Shown one piece after another: positions 8,426 to 18,103 of a stretch of 64,000 bases of DNA; the stretch's first letter is position 1; each line of letters starts with the position of its first letter. The stretch spans positions 3,149,350-3,213,349 of the forward strand of contig NZ_JAXHBQ010000001.1 of the NCBI RefSeq assembly GCF_042466115.1. Reading direction: 5' to 3'. The DNA is from SW4 sp042466115. Lineage in GTDB: Bacteria > Pseudomonadota > Alphaproteobacteria > Rhodobacterales > Rhodobacteraceae. The notes beneath the pieces were generated by a model. It was not told the DNA's origin and made no database searches. It saw nothing but the letters and a program-made list of their open reading frames with translations. The translations under genes were made by a program, and so were the position numbers.

Positions 8426-9346
8426 GTGCAGTCAACGTTGAAATCAGCAGTCACGTTTCAAGGCGTCGGTCTTCATTCCGGCCGCCCTGTGACCATGGTC
8501 GTGCGCCCCGCGCTGGCCAGCACGGGCATTGTGTTTTGCCGCACGGATGTTTTGGGGCGCAACCCCGTAATTCCCGCGTTGTGGCATCATGTGATTGTCT
8601 CGCCGCTGAACACGCGGATCGAAAACAGTGACGGTGTGGTGGTTTCAACCATCGAACACGTCATGGCCGCGCTTGCCGGTTGCGGTATCACCAATGCGCG
8701 CATTGATATCGACAGTGCCGAAGTGCCAATCATGGACGGCAGCGCCGCCGCCTTTGTGCGCGCCTTTGTCGATGCGGGCGTTCTGGCGCAGTCCAGCCCG
8801 CTGCGTGCCATCGAAATTCTGGCTCCGATCGAGGTCAAGCGCGATGACAGCATCGCGCGTCTTGATCCCGCGACCAGCTTGCAAATCGACTTTGCCATTG
8901 ATTTTGAAGATGCGGCCATCGGGCATCAGGCCAAGGCACTGAACATGGCCAACGGCACCTTTGTGCGTGAACTTTGCGACAGTCGCACCTTCTGCCGCAA
9001 GGCAGATGTGGACGCGATGCATGCCAACGGGCTGGCGCTTGGCGGCACCTATGAAAACGCCGTGGTCGTGGATGGGGACGCTGTTCTCAGCCCAGGTGGT
9101 TTGCGCCACAAGGACGAAGCCGTGCGCCACAAGATGCTGGACGCATTGGGCGATCTTTATACCGCAGGTGCGCCGATCTTGGGGCGCTATACCGGTGTGC
9201 GCGCAGGTCATGCGATGACAAACCGGTTGCTGCGCGCGCTGTTTGACACACCTGATGCCTGGCGTTGGGTGACAGTGGATGCCGCAAGTGCGGCGCGTTT
9301 GCCCGGTGTTGGCGTCAGCCGCGCCGATCTTTACGCCGTGGCCTGA
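8426..9346 (+). CDS. lpxC: UDP-3-O-acyl-N-acetylglucosamine deacetylase
   Basis: The zinc hydrolase catalysing the committed step of lipid A synthesis. I choose GTG 8426, giving MQSTLKSAVTFQGVGLHSG, because family members begin in this way and an AGGGG ribosome-binding site lies seven bases upstream; an ATG at 8396 would add ten residues. Zinc ligands are visible as H78 in STIEHVMA, H235 and D239 in HKDEAVRHKMLD, and the general-acid H262 in RAGHAM. The 306-residue length is normal. It is transcribed separately after the ftsZ terminator. Confidence 0.95.
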   Translation: MQSTLKSAVTFQGVGLHSGRPVTMVVRPALASTGIVFCRTDVLGRNPVIPALWHHVIVSPLNTRIENSDGVVVSTIEHVMAALAGCGITNARIDIDSAEVPIMDGSAAAFVRAFVDAGVLAQSSPLRAIEILAPIEVKRDDSIARLDPATSLQIDFAIDFEDAAIGHQAKALNMANGTFVRELCDSRTFCRKADVDAMHANGLALGGTYENAVVVDGDAVLSPGGLRHKDEAVRHKMLDALGDLYTAGAPILGRYTGVRAGHAMTNRLLRALFDTPDAWRWVTVDAASAARLPGVGVSRADLYAVA

Positions 9347-9450
9347 CGCAGGGATGCGCAAAAGGCATTTTGCCCCCGATTTTTCTATGCTAGACCAAAA
9401 GGCAAGAGGAGGGCTTTGACCCTCACAGGATACTATTCGGGGGCGTCTTG

Positions 9451-10305
9451 ATGTCAGGTCGCAGCAGTTCGTCAAAATCGCGGGCCCTCTTGGCCGCAGC
9501 CGCGCTTGCCATGTCATTGACGGCGGCATGCGGCGGCCTTGACACGCGCACGCCGGACGCGCTCGACAGCTACTCGGCCGAAGAAATCTTTCAGCGCGGC
9601 GAATATGAACTGGAACGCGGGCAGGCCGATGATGCCGCCTTTTACTTTAGCGAAATCGAACGGCTTTACCCCTACAGCGAATGGGCCAAACGCGCGCTGA
9701 TCATGCAGGCATTTGCCTATCATCGTGACCGCGACTATCCCAACAGCCGCGCCGCCGCGCAGCGTTATATCGACTTCTATCCGGTCGACGAGGATGCCGC
9801 ATATGCGCAGTATTTGCTGGCCCTGTCCTATTACGATCAGATCGACGAAGTGGGCCGTGATCAGGGTCTGACCTTTCAGGCGCTGCAAGCCTTGCGCGTT
9901 GTCATCGAACGTTATCCCGACAGTGAATACGCGCGCTCCTCGATCCTGAAGTTCGATCTGGCCTTTGACCATCTGGCCGCCAAGGAAATGGAAATCGGGC
10001 GCTACTATCTGCGCCGTGGCCACTATGCCGCCGCGATCAACCGTTTCCGCATCGTGGTCGAGGATTTCCAGACAACCAGTCACACCGCCGAGGCGTTGCA
10101 TCGTCTGGTCGAAAGCTATCTGTCTTTGGGTCTGACCGACGAAGCACAGACTGCAGGCGCCATTCTGGGCCACAACTACCAGTCCACCGAATGGTATCAG
10201 GACAGCTATGCCTTGCTGACCGGTCGCGGCCTTGATGCGCGTGACATGGGCGACAACTGGCTTTCTGCGATCTACCGTCAGGTGGTGCGGGGCGAATGGC
10301 TTTGA
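9451..10305 (+). CDS. bamD: outer membrane assembly lipoprotein BamD
   Basis: BamD is an essential lipoprotein of the BAM complex that inserts beta-barrel proteins into the outer membrane. The 284-residue protein has a signal peptide ending in the lipobox LTAAC (Cys27), then TPR-like repeats, with the family signature SAEEIFQRGEYELERGQ and IERLYPYSEWAKRA. ATG 9451 is preferred to TTG 9448. A small hairpin just after lpxC (GCAAAA/TTTTGC, 9358-9373) may end the lpxC transcript; the rest of the 104-bp gap may hold the bamD promoter. Confidence 0.93.
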   Translation: MSGRSSSSKSRALLAAAALAMSLTAACGGLDTRTPDALDSYSAEEIFQRGEYELERGQADDAAFYFSEIERLYPYSEWAKRALIMQAFAYHRDRDYPNSRAAAQRYIDFYPVDEDAAYAQYLLALSYYDQIDEVGRDQGLTFQALQALRVVIERYPDSEYARSSILKFDLAFDHLAAKEMEIGRYYLRRGHYAAAINRFRIVVEDFQTTSHTAEALHRLVESYLSLGLTDEAQTAGAILGHNYQSTEWYQDSYALLTGRGLDARDMGDNWLSAIYRQVVRGEWL

Positions 10306-10334
10306 CGGGATGACCCCCAAGGCCTTGGTGCACC

Positions 10335-11984
10335 ATGCTACGTCATCTTGAAATCAGGGACATGCTGATCATCGACCACTTGGACCTTGCGTTCCAGCCG
10401 GGTCTGAATGTGCTGACCGGTGAAACCGGCGCGGGCAAGTCTATCTTGCTGGATTCATTGGGGTTTGTGCTGGGTTGGCGTGGGCGCGCCGAACTGGTGC
10501 GCGCCGGTGCCGATCAGGGCGAAGTGACGGCGGTGTTCGATTTGCCAGCCGGTCACGCGGCCCATGACGTGTTGCAAGATGCAGGGATCGCGGCCGAGGA
10601 TGATCTGATCCTGCGCCGCATCAACACCACGGACGGGCGCAAGACCGCGTGGGTCAATGACCGGCGTGTCAGTGGCGAGGTGCTGCGCGCCTTGTCCGAT
10701 ACCTTGATCGAACTGCATGGCCAGAACGATGATCGCGGGCTTTTGAATCCGCGCGGCCACCGGCAATTGCTGGATGATTTCGCCGCGGCCAGCCCCTTGG
10801 TTGATGCAACGCGCAGCGCTTGGCGCGCGCTGGCTACTGCGCAAAAGGCGCTGCACGCTGCCGAGGCCAGGATCGCCGAAGCCCGCGCCGAGGAAGACTA
10901 TCTGCGCCATGCGGTCGCCGAACTTGATCAACTGGCCCCCGAAGCGGGCGAGGAAGCCAAACTTGATGCGGCGCGCCGACTGATGCAGGCGGCCGAGAAG
11001 ATCCGCGAAGACATCGCCCGCGCCCGCGAAGCTTTGGGCCTGCAGGGCGCCGAAGGGATGATCACCGACGCGTCCCGCTGGTTGGGCGGTGTGGCGGATC
11101 GTGCCGAAGGGCAGCTGGATGCGCCGATGGCCGCGTTGGAACGCGTGATGCTCGATCTGGACGAGGCGCAACAGGGGGTCGAGGCCTGTCTGGACGCGCT
11201 TGCCTTTAACCCGCACGAGTTGGAAGAGTGCGAAGAACGCCTGTTCGCGATCCGTGGCCTGGCGCGCAAGCACGATGTCCTGCCCGACGATCTGGGTGAT
11301 TTTGCTGACGGGCTGCGCGCGCGTCTGACGGTATTGGACAGTGGCGCGGCTGATCTGGCGGCGCTGACGCGGGCAGTTGCAGATGCGCAGGCCGCGTATG
11401 ACAAAGCGGCGCAAAAGCTGGGTGCGGCACGGCGCGCCGCCGCGACCCGTCTGGACAGCGCCATGGCAGCCGAACTTGCCCCCCTCAAGATGGAACGCGC
11501 TGTTTTCGCAACGGAAATCACAGGTGCCGACGCCGGGCCTGACGGTATCGACGCAGTATCCTTTACCGTGGCGACCAACCCTGGCGCGCCTGCCGGACCA
11601 CTGGGTAAAATCGCCTCGGGCGGCGAACTTAGCCGGTTCCTGCTTGCGCTCAAGGTGTGCCTGACAGGGGAAGACAGCGATCTCACGTTGATTTTCGACG
11701 AGATTGATCGCGGTGTCGGCGGGGCCACCGCCGATGCGGTCGGGCGCCGTTTGGCCGATCTGGCGCAGGGCGGGCAGGTGCTTGTGGTGACCCATTCACC
11801 GCAGGTCGCGGCCTTGGGCGGACATCACTGGCGCGTTGAAAAGCAGCAGGACGACAGCGTCACGCTGTCAACTGTCGTGGCGCTCGACGGCCATGCGCGG
11901 ATCGACGAAATCGCACGCATGCTGTCGGGCGACCGCGTCACCGACGAGGCCCGCGCGGCAGCCCGCGCCCTGATGGATGCCTGA
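10335..11984 (+). CDS. recN: DNA repair protein RecN
   Basis: An SMC-like ATPase that promotes double-strand-break repair. The 549-residue protein has Walker A GETGAGKS (29-36), the signature motif SGGELSRFLLALK, Walker B LTLIFDEIDRGVGG, and a central coiled-coil rich in Ala/Glu/Arg with a hinge region. Its position after bamD is conserved in alphaproteobacteria. The start is fixed by MLRHLEIRDMLIIDHLDL, the typical RecN N-terminus, 29 bases after bamD. Confidence 0.96.
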   Translation: MLRHLEIRDMLIIDHLDLAFQPGLNVLTGETGAGKSILLDSLGFVLGWRGRAELVRAGADQGEVTAVFDLPAGHAAHDVLQDAGIAAEDDLILRRINTTDGRKTAWVNDRRVSGEVLRALSDTLIELHGQNDDRGLLNPRGHRQLLDDFAAASPLVDATRSAWRALATAQKALHAAEARIAEARAEEDYLRHAVAELDQLAPEAGEEAKLDAARRLMQAAEKIREDIARAREALGLQGAEGMITDASRWLGGVADRAEGQLDAPMAALERVMLDLDEAQQGVEACLDALAFNPHELEECEERLFAIRGLARKHDVLPDDLGDFADGLRARLTVLDSGAADLAALTRAVADAQAAYDKAAQKLGAARRAAATRLDSAMAAELAPLKMERAVFATEITGADAGPDGIDAVSFTVATNPGAPAGPLGKIASGGELSRFLLALKVCLTGEDSDLTLIFDEIDRGVGGATADAVGRRLADLAQGGQVLVVTHSPQVAALGGHHWRVEKQQDDSVTLSTVVALDGHARIDEIARMLSGDRVTDEARAAARALMDA

Positions 11985-12299
11985 TAAACCTTGCAAGACG
12001 GTGACGGGAATATCGCAGCCAACGGCGATCAGATCGGCGCGACCCGATCGCCCGCAAACAACAACGGCCGGACGGTGTTTTGCACGGAAATACGTTTGTG
12101 CCATTGCCACCATCCGGCCTGTCATTGCGCCGCAGATGCGGCTGTTTTGAAAAATGTGCGTTGTGACCACTCACCTTCACGCGGCACGTTGAAAATCTAA
12201 TCTGGTGCCTTTCGGCGGTTTGGAAAAAGCAGCGTCTCTATGGAATCAGAATACAATAATGGCAGGTAGGCGTCATACCCCAAACAGGGTAATGCCCGG
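11985..12299. other. 315-bp intergenic region after recN
   Basis: The region lies between recN and a convergent regulator gene. The only structure I can support is a GCCGC-AGAT-GCGGC hairpin at 12129-12142 followed by TGTTTT, a weak terminator candidate for recN. No reading frame here has plausible coding character. Confidence 0.4.
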
Positions 12300-14066
12300 T
12301 TAACCCTGTTGAAATTCTTCGATTAACGGGACGACATCGCGCCATTTCAGGAAAAACAACAACTGACCCGCGTCTGGATAGACGCGAAAATCAATCCACG
12401 GGTGATCGTTTTGATGTTCGCTCAATGTGGCGGGCGGCACCTGCGGGTCTTGCAATCCGTTCAGGAACACCACGGGCACCGACCCTTTCAGCGCCGCAAC
12501 TTCGGCGGTCCAATCGGTGGTTTCATGTGCGATGACCTCGCGCGAAAACGCGTCATGGGCCGAATGGGTGTCCGACAGGGCAACTTCGGATCCGCAGACG
12601 ATCGCCTCATAGACTTCGTCAATTTCAAAGGTTGCCACATCGGCTTGCGACTTGCCGTAAACCGCGTTCACGAAACCCCGCTTGCCCAGCTTGCGTGCAA
12701 GGGCAAAACCGGCCTTGACCATAAAGGGCAAAAGGTGCGGCGTATAGCGCGCGCCGGCCAGAATAAAGCGGTGCCATTTGTCCATGCGTTCGTATTGTTC
12801 GGCCCGCGTCAAAGGCAGGACACCCGCGCAACAGATCAACCCGGTCAGACGTTCGGGATAGGCTGCGTGAAAGGCGATGGCGATGAAACTGTCGCCACCC
12901 AGGGTGATCAGCGGCAGCTTGTCCACGCCCAGATGATCCAGCAGCGCGCACATGTCATCGGCCAGTTGCGCCACATAAGGCACGCCTTTGCGCAGCGGCG
13001 TCGACATGCCGTAACCGGGGCGCACAGGCACTATGATCTTGATGCCACGGCGCGCGGCTTCGGCCTCGGCGCTGGCGGGCCAGCGCACCAATCCATAATC
13101 CAGAGGGAAGAAAAAGCAGGGTTTGCCCGCCGGATCGCCCAGGATCAGGTAATCAAGGCGGCGCCCGTCCACCGTTGTCATGCTTTGGAACGGTCGCGGT
13201 TCAAGCGTGTCGAACCCTTGGGATGTTTCAGGTGTCTGTGCGGCAATTTCCTCGGAAAACTGCGCGATTTCCATGGTCGACAGGGTCAGGCGCACCAGTT
13301 CGGACTGGCTGCGCGTTTCGGTCTTGCCCATCACCGATTTCAGTTGCGCGCGTATCGTATCAATGCTGCGCCCGCGCGCATCGGCAATATCGCTCAGGGA
13401 CTGGCCAAGAGTGAGCCCGCGCACCACCTCGATTTCGGTGGGCGACAGATCAAAGGCGGTGTGCAGCATGTCGCCAAAGGCGGCGGGCCATTGCACCTGG
13501 GAACTTAGAATGATCACGAAGGGCTGCTTGTCCGCAGGGGTCACGATCCGCAAATGTGCCACCATCGGTCGGTCCGTTTCGGCCATCCGCAGCCGCAAGA
13601 TCACCGGATCGTGGGAATTGCCGTTGATCAACCGGTCGGCCTGCGCGGTCAAAAGCGCGGCCTCGCCATCGGCCAGTGGCAGTTCGCGCAAATGCGCACC
13701 GCTGGTCACACCAAACACCTGTGCACCTGCGGCATTGACCGCGATCAGACGCAAGGACTTGTCGACCGCCAGCGCCGCCGTCTGCCTGATCCGTGCGATC
13801 ATCGCTTGCGGCGTGTCGTTTTCGGTTTCCGCGATAAAGCGGTCCAGCACCTTGTCGGCCCGCTGGAAGTGGCCGGTAAAGGCATCAAGCCCAAGGGCAG
13901 GCGCACCGCTCTCATTCGCGCTTGCGGCCCGTTGAGGGGCAATCATTGCCTCCCAGTGGTCCAGCAGTTCCTCATAACGCATCGGGTTGACCGCCACCTC
14001 GTATAGGCGGTCGATCACCCCACCGTCATCGGCGGCGTCTTTCGGTGTATCGCGGTCAGAAGTCAT
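12300..14066 (-). CDS. PAS / LuxR-type HTH / alpha-beta hydrolase fusion regulator
   Basis: A 588-residue fusion. About 90-200 resembles a PAS sensor (LAVDKSLRLIAVNAAGAQVFG), 207-262 is a LuxR/GerE helix-turn-helix (LSPTEIEVVRGLTLGQSLSDIA), and about 295-588 is an alpha/beta-hydrolase fold. The nucleophile elbow is GGDS at 390-393, with Ser393 where the hydrolase nucleophile belongs; Asp540 in NGLQDPQVPP fits the acid residue. The position normally holding the catalytic His reads AGQLL, with Gln568. A cytoplasmic one-component transcription factor in which the hydrolase domain binds rather than cleaves a small molecule is my inference. Divergent from the ClC gene; target and ligand unknown. 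Confidence 0.75.
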   Translation of the reverse strand: MTSDRDTPKDAADDGGVIDRLYEVAVNPMRYEELLDHWEAMIAPQRAASANESGAPALGLDAFTGHFQRADKVLDRFIAETENDTPQAMIARIRQTAALAVDKSLRLIAVNAAGAQVFGVTSGAHLRELPLADGEAALLTAQADRLINGNSHDPVILRLRMAETDRPMVAHLRIVTPADKQPFVIILSSQVQWPAAFGDMLHTAFDLSPTEIEVVRGLTLGQSLSDIADARGRSIDTIRAQLKSVMGKTETRSQSELVRLTLSTMEIAQFSEEIAAQTPETSQGFDTLEPRPFQSMTTVDGRRLDYLILGDPAGKPCFFFPLDYGLVRWPASAEAEAARRGIKIIVPVRPGYGMSTPLRKGVPYVAQLADDMCALLDHLGVDKLPLITLGGDSFIAIAFHAAYPERLTGLICCAGVLPLTRAEQYERMDKWHRFILAGARYTPHLLPFMVKAGFALARKLGKRGFVNAVYGKSQADVATFEIDEVYEAIVCGSEVALSDTHSAHDAFSREVIAHETTDWTAEVAALKGSVPVVFLNGLQDPQVPPATLSEHQNDHPWIDFRVYPDAGQLLFFLKWRDVVPLIEEFQQG

Positions 14067-14242
14067 TGTGCAGCATTCACTTCCCTTATCGCATCATAGC
14101 CTTACACGTCGGAAAAAGCGAACATTTCCCACTGAGTAGCCAAACAGGCCAAGATATCCGTTTTTCCGACCCCATCCCTCTTGCCCTTTGGCGTGATCCA
14201 GCCATGCTGGGCTTCAAATTGGTGCGACGGGCAAGGAAATCA

Positions 14243-15931
14243 ATGGCCAATCAGGACGATCATTGGATTGAGAAGACACGTTCCGCGCTGCAACAGACCT
14301 TGTCACATGGCTGGGAAATGGTGCGCACACGTGGCCCGTCACAAGTGCAATTCTGGTTTATTGCGCTGGTGATCGGCATTGCCGCCGGATTTGCTGCGCT
14401 GTTGTTTCGTTTGGGCATCGAATGGCTGCAAGCATTGCTCTACGGCACCGATGACGTGAACCGCCTGCACAGCTTTGCCGCCTCGCTGGAATGGTACTGG
14501 GTCCTGGCGATCCCGATTTGCGGCGGGCTGGTGGTTGGTATCTTGCTGGACCGTTTTACCGATGACGGGCGCGTGCGCTCGGTCGCGGATGTGATCGAGG
14601 GGGCCGCGCTGAATGACGGGCGGGTCGAGGTGCGCCGCGGGGCCGTATCGGCGTTGGCCAGCTTTATCACCCTGTCGTCAGGCGGGTCATCAGGGCGTGA
14701 AGGGCCGGTGGTGCATCTGGCGGCTGTGGTATCGACGATGATCTGCCGTCTGATCCGCGCCGACGGGATCACCGGGCGCGACCTGCTGGGCTGTGCCGTG
14801 GCGGCGGCCGTTTCGGCCAGCTTTAACGCGCCCATTGCCGGTGCCTTGTTCGCGCTCGAGGTGATCCTGCGCCACTTTGCCGTCCATGCCTTTGCGCCGA
14901 TCGTGATTGCCAGTGTGACGGGCACGATCATCAGCCGCACTGCGCACGGCGACGTCACCGAATTTATCCTGCCCGTGGGCAACACGCTGTCGTTTTATGT
15001 GGAACTGCCCGCCTTTCTGATGCTGGGTCTGTTGTGCGGGTTGGTCGCGGTCATTCTGATGCGCGCGATCTTTTGGGCCGATGATATCGCCAACTACGTT
15101 CAGGCCCGCACTGGCCTGCCGCGCGGGTTGCGCCCGGCCGTGGCAGGGGCGTTGCTGGGCGCATTGGCGATCTATTTCCCGCATATCATCGGTGTCGGCT
15201 ATGAAACCACATCCGAGGCCCTGACCGGCAAGCTGGTGTTCCACGAGGCGGTGGTTTTTGTCTGTCTCAAGATCATCGCGGTGGCGATCACCATGGGCGG
15301 GCGCATGGGCGGTGGGATATTTTCGCCCTCGCTGATGATTGGCGCATTGACCGGGCTGGCTTTTGGCATCGTCGCCACGGCGATCTTTCCGGACGTGTCG
15401 GGTGAACAGACGCTTTATGCGCTGGCAGGCATGGGCGCGGTGGCGGCGGCGGTGCTGGGTGCGCCGATTTCCACCACGCTGATCGTGTTCGAATTGACGG
15501 GCGATTGGCAAACCGGGCTGGCGGTGATGGTGGCCGTGTCGCTGTCAACGGCACTGTCATCACGGCTTGTGGACCGGTCGTTCTTTTTGACAACACTGGA
15601 ACGGCAGGGCATCCATCTGGCCGCCGGCCCGCAAGCCTATTTGCTGGCCACCTTCAAGGTTGCATCAGTCATGCGCGCCAAAGACGCGAAACGCGCCGCG
15701 CCCCAAGACCGCTGCTGGGACATGATCGAGGAAGGCACCTATATCGACGGCAATGCCACGTTGGAACAGGCCATGCCGATTTTCGAGGCAACGAATGCAA
15801 CGTTTATTCCCGTCGTGACCTTGGGCGGAGAGGACAGCCCACCCGAATTATGGGGTGCTTTGTTTCAGGTCGATGCCCTCAGGGCGCTGAACCGTGCCCT
15901 GGCCGATATTTCAGCCGAAGAACACTCCTAG
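14243..15931 (+). CDS. ClC family chloride channel or antiporter
   Basis: A 562-residue polytopic membrane protein of the ClC family. Start at ATG 14243, preceded by an AAGGA ribosome-binding site; longer in-frame starts run into the divergent gene's promoter. Motifs are GGSSGREGP (148-155) with the gating glutamate E153, FNAPIAGALFALEV (about 194-207), and GGGIFSPSL in the second half. The residue after E206 is Val207, where proton-coupled ClC exchangers usually carry the internal Glu. After the membrane part there is a soluble C-terminal region with at most a degenerate CBS-like module. Its last four bases overlap the convergent DUF427 gene. Confidence 0.9.
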   Translation: MANQDDHWIEKTRSALQQTLSHGWEMVRTRGPSQVQFWFIALVIGIAAGFAALLFRLGIEWLQALLYGTDDVNRLHSFAASLEWYWVLAIPICGGLVVGILLDRFTDDGRVRSVADVIEGAALNDGRVEVRRGAVSALASFITLSSGGSSGREGPVVHLAAVVSTMICRLIRADGITGRDLLGCAVAAAVSASFNAPIAGALFALEVILRHFAVHAFAPIVIASVTGTIISRTAHGDVTEFILPVGNTLSFYVELPAFLMLGLLCGLVAVILMRAIFWADDIANYVQARTGLPRGLRPAVAGALLGALAIYFPHIIGVGYETTSEALTGKLVFHEAVVFVCLKIIAVAITMGGRMGGGIFSPSLMIGALTGLAFGIVATAIFPDVSGEQTLYALAGMGAVAAAVLGAPISTTLIVFELTGDWQTGLAVMVAVSLSTALSSRLVDRSFFLTTLERQGIHLAAGPQAYLLATFKVASVMRAKDAKRAAPQDRCWDMIEEGTYIDGNATLEQAMPIFEATNATFIPVVTLGGEDSPPELWGALFQVDALRALNRALADISAEEHS

Positions 15932-16269
15932 ACCTGCTCGACGGCGACCTTGTTGCCATAAAACGCAAGGTGGCCCGCGATATCGGTCACGGCGTCCTTT
16001 GGCGCTTCGTAGGACCAGGCCGCATCGGCAATCGTGCCGCTTTTGGCCGCGATGTTGTAATAGGTTGCCTGACCCTTGTGCGGGCAGGAGGATGTGGTGT
16101 CTGACTTATCCAGAAAGGCCATCGCGATATCTTCGCGCGGGATGTAGATCACCGGTGGATAGCTGCCTTCGGTCAGTTCCAGTGCGCGGGTGGTTTCCCC
16201 CAACACGGCACCGCCGGCGCGCACGACATAGGTGCCATTGACCGGCCTGATGGTGATATGGTCGCTCAT
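15928..16269 (-). CDS. DUF427 domain protein
   Basis: A 113-residue single-domain protein matching the DUF427 type, with the characteristic VVRAGGAVLGETTRALELTE, YIPREDI and the C-terminal SCPHKGQATYYNI and WSYEAPKDAV segments. ATG 16269 gives MSDHITIRPVNGTYVV. The family is widespread and small; its biochemical function is not established. It ends four bases inside the convergent ClC gene and lies 31 bases downstream of the aminopeptidase gene on the same strand, so it may be co-transcribed with it. Confidence 0.85.
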   Translation of the reverse strand: MSDHITIRPVNGTYVVRAGGAVLGETTRALELTEGSYPPVIYIPREDIAMAFLDKSDTTSSCPHKGQATYYNIAAKSGTIADAAWSYEAPKDAVTDIAGHLAFYGNKVAVEQV

Positions 16270-16300
16270 GGATGTTCCCCCGCATGTCGTTGCGCACTGA

Positions 16301-18103
16301 TTACAGTGGCGCGCAGGCCTTGTCGAGCCACGCAAGTGCGTCGCCATCAACACGGGGGCCGATCAGCGCCAGAGTCGCGGCGTGATAATCGTTCAGCCAA
16401 GCGCGTTCATCCGCGGTCAGCAACTGTGCATCAATCAGCTGGCGATCAATCGGCACATGGGTCAGCGTGTCGAATGCCAGCATCGCGCGGTCGTCGGCGC
16501 CCTTCAGGGCGGGCGCATCGACCACGGTGATCAGGTTCTCGATGCGGATGCCGAACGCACCCTCGCGGTAATACCCCGGTTCGTTGGACAGGATCATGCC
16601 GCGTTCCAGCGGGATGGGCGCGGCGCGGCGCGAAATGCCCTGCGGGCCTTCGTGGACACTTAGGTAGGCACCTACACCGTGGCCCGTGCCGTGATCATAG
16701 TCCATCCCCGCCAGCCAAAGGGGATAGCGCGCCAGCGAATCCAGATGCGCACCCGTCACGCCCACGGGGAACCGCGCGCGGCTGATTGCGATCATCCCTT
16801 GCAAGACACGGGTGAAACAGGCGCGCTGTTCGTGCGTTGGCGCGCCAATGGCCAAGGTGCGGGTGATGTCGGTGGTCCCGTCGATATACTGGCCGCCACT
16901 GTCGACAAGCAGCAATTCACCCTCGCGCACAGGCCGGTTCGTGCTTTCGGTCACGCGGTAATGCACCACGGCGCCGTGTTCGCCCGCACCGCTGATGGTT
17001 TCAAAGCTGATATCAAGCAGGGCGTTGGTCGCACGGCGGAACCCTTCCAGCGCCGTGACCACATCAATTTCGGTAAGGCGCCCTTTGGGGGCTTCGCAGT
17101 CAAGCCACGCAAGGAAATTCACCATCGCCGCTCCGTCGCGCAAATGCGCGGCGCGCGCGCCCGCAATTTCCGCATCGGTCTTGATCGCCTTGGGCAAAAG
17201 GCAGGGATCATCGCCCTGCGCAACCTTGATGCCAGCCTGTTCCAGCGTGTCGGCAACGATTTGCGGCGCAGATTTCGGGTCGATCTGCACGGGGCCTTTC
17301 AACGTGGCCAGCGCGCCCAAAAATGTGCTTTCATCGTGTATTGTCACATCCGCCCCAAGGTGCAGCGCGATCCCGTCCGCCTTGCCCTTGCGCGCAAACA
17401 GTTCGACCTGACCACTGGCGTGGATCACGGCGAATGCCTGCGGGACAGGGTTGCGTTCCACATCCGTGCCACGGATATTGAGCAGCCAAGCGATGCTGTC
17501 GGGCAGGGTCAAAACGGCCGAGGCAACCCCCGCCTTGGTCAATTCGGTCGCGATCCCGGCGCGTTTATCGGCGTGGGATTTGCCTGCCAGATCATCAGGA
17601 TAGGCGGTAAAGGCTGCCATAGGTGGGGCAGGGCGATCGTCCCAGATGTCATCGACAAGGTTGGCAGTCGCAACGATCTGGATGCCCTTGGGGGCAAGGT
17701 CTTTGCGCAGCCCGTCAATTTCCTTTGCGGTGTGAAGCCACGGATCAAATCCAACCTTGGCACCTGTCGTCAAACGCTCGCCCAGCCAATCGGCCAGCTG
17801 CACCTCGGGCGAATGCACGGGCGTGAACACATCCGCCACCTGATCGCGCACCTGCACACGGTAGCGCCCGTCGATGAACACACTCGCAATATCGGACAAC
17901 ACGCAGGCAAACCCCGCCGATCCGGTAAACCCCGTCAGCCATTCAAGGCGGGCATCACTGGGGGCCACATATTCGCCCTGATGGGCATCTGCGCGCGGCA
18001 CCAGAAATCCATCTACGTTGACCGCCGCCATGGCCTTGCGCAGGGCTTTCAGCCGCGGCGGGCCTTGGGCGGGAGAGGCGCTGTCGGCGAAGGTTTGGAA
18101 CAT
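16301..18103 (-). CDS. Xaa-Pro aminopeptidase, M24B family
   Basis: A 600-residue aminopeptidase P-like enzyme that removes N-terminal residues preceding proline. It has the three-part layout of the long (eukaryote-like) form: two creatinase-like N-terminal domains (beginning RLKALRKAMAAVNVDGFLVPR) and a C-terminal pita-bread domain. Metal ligands are recognisable in LLLVDSGGQYIDGTTDITRT (two Asp), GTGHGVGAYLSVHEGP (His), SNEPGYY (Glu) and GIRIENLI (Glu). It starts immediately after the cobT stop with no gap, so the two are probably one transcript. Cytoplasmic. Confidence 0.92.
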   Translation of the reverse strand: MFQTFADSASPAQGPPRLKALRKAMAAVNVDGFLVPRADAHQGEYVAPSDARLEWLTGFTGSAGFACVLSDIASVFIDGRYRVQVRDQVADVFTPVHSPEVQLADWLGERLTTGAKVGFDPWLHTAKEIDGLRKDLAPKGIQIVATANLVDDIWDDRPAPPMAAFTAYPDDLAGKSHADKRAGIATELTKAGVASAVLTLPDSIAWLLNIRGTDVERNPVPQAFAVIHASGQVELFARKGKADGIALHLGADVTIHDESTFLGALATLKGPVQIDPKSAPQIVADTLEQAGIKVAQGDDPCLLPKAIKTDAEIAGARAAHLRDGAAMVNFLAWLDCEAPKGRLTEIDVVTALEGFRRATNALLDISFETISGAGEHGAVVHYRVTESTNRPVREGELLLVDSGGQYIDGTTDITRTLAIGAPTHEQRACFTRVLQGMIAISRARFPVGVTGAHLDSLARYPLWLAGMDYDHGTGHGVGAYLSVHEGPQGISRRAAPIPLERGMILSNEPGYYREGAFGIRIENLITVVDAPALKGADDRAMLAFDTLTHVPIDRQLIDAQLLTADERAWLNDYHAATLALIGPRVDGDALAWLDKACAPL

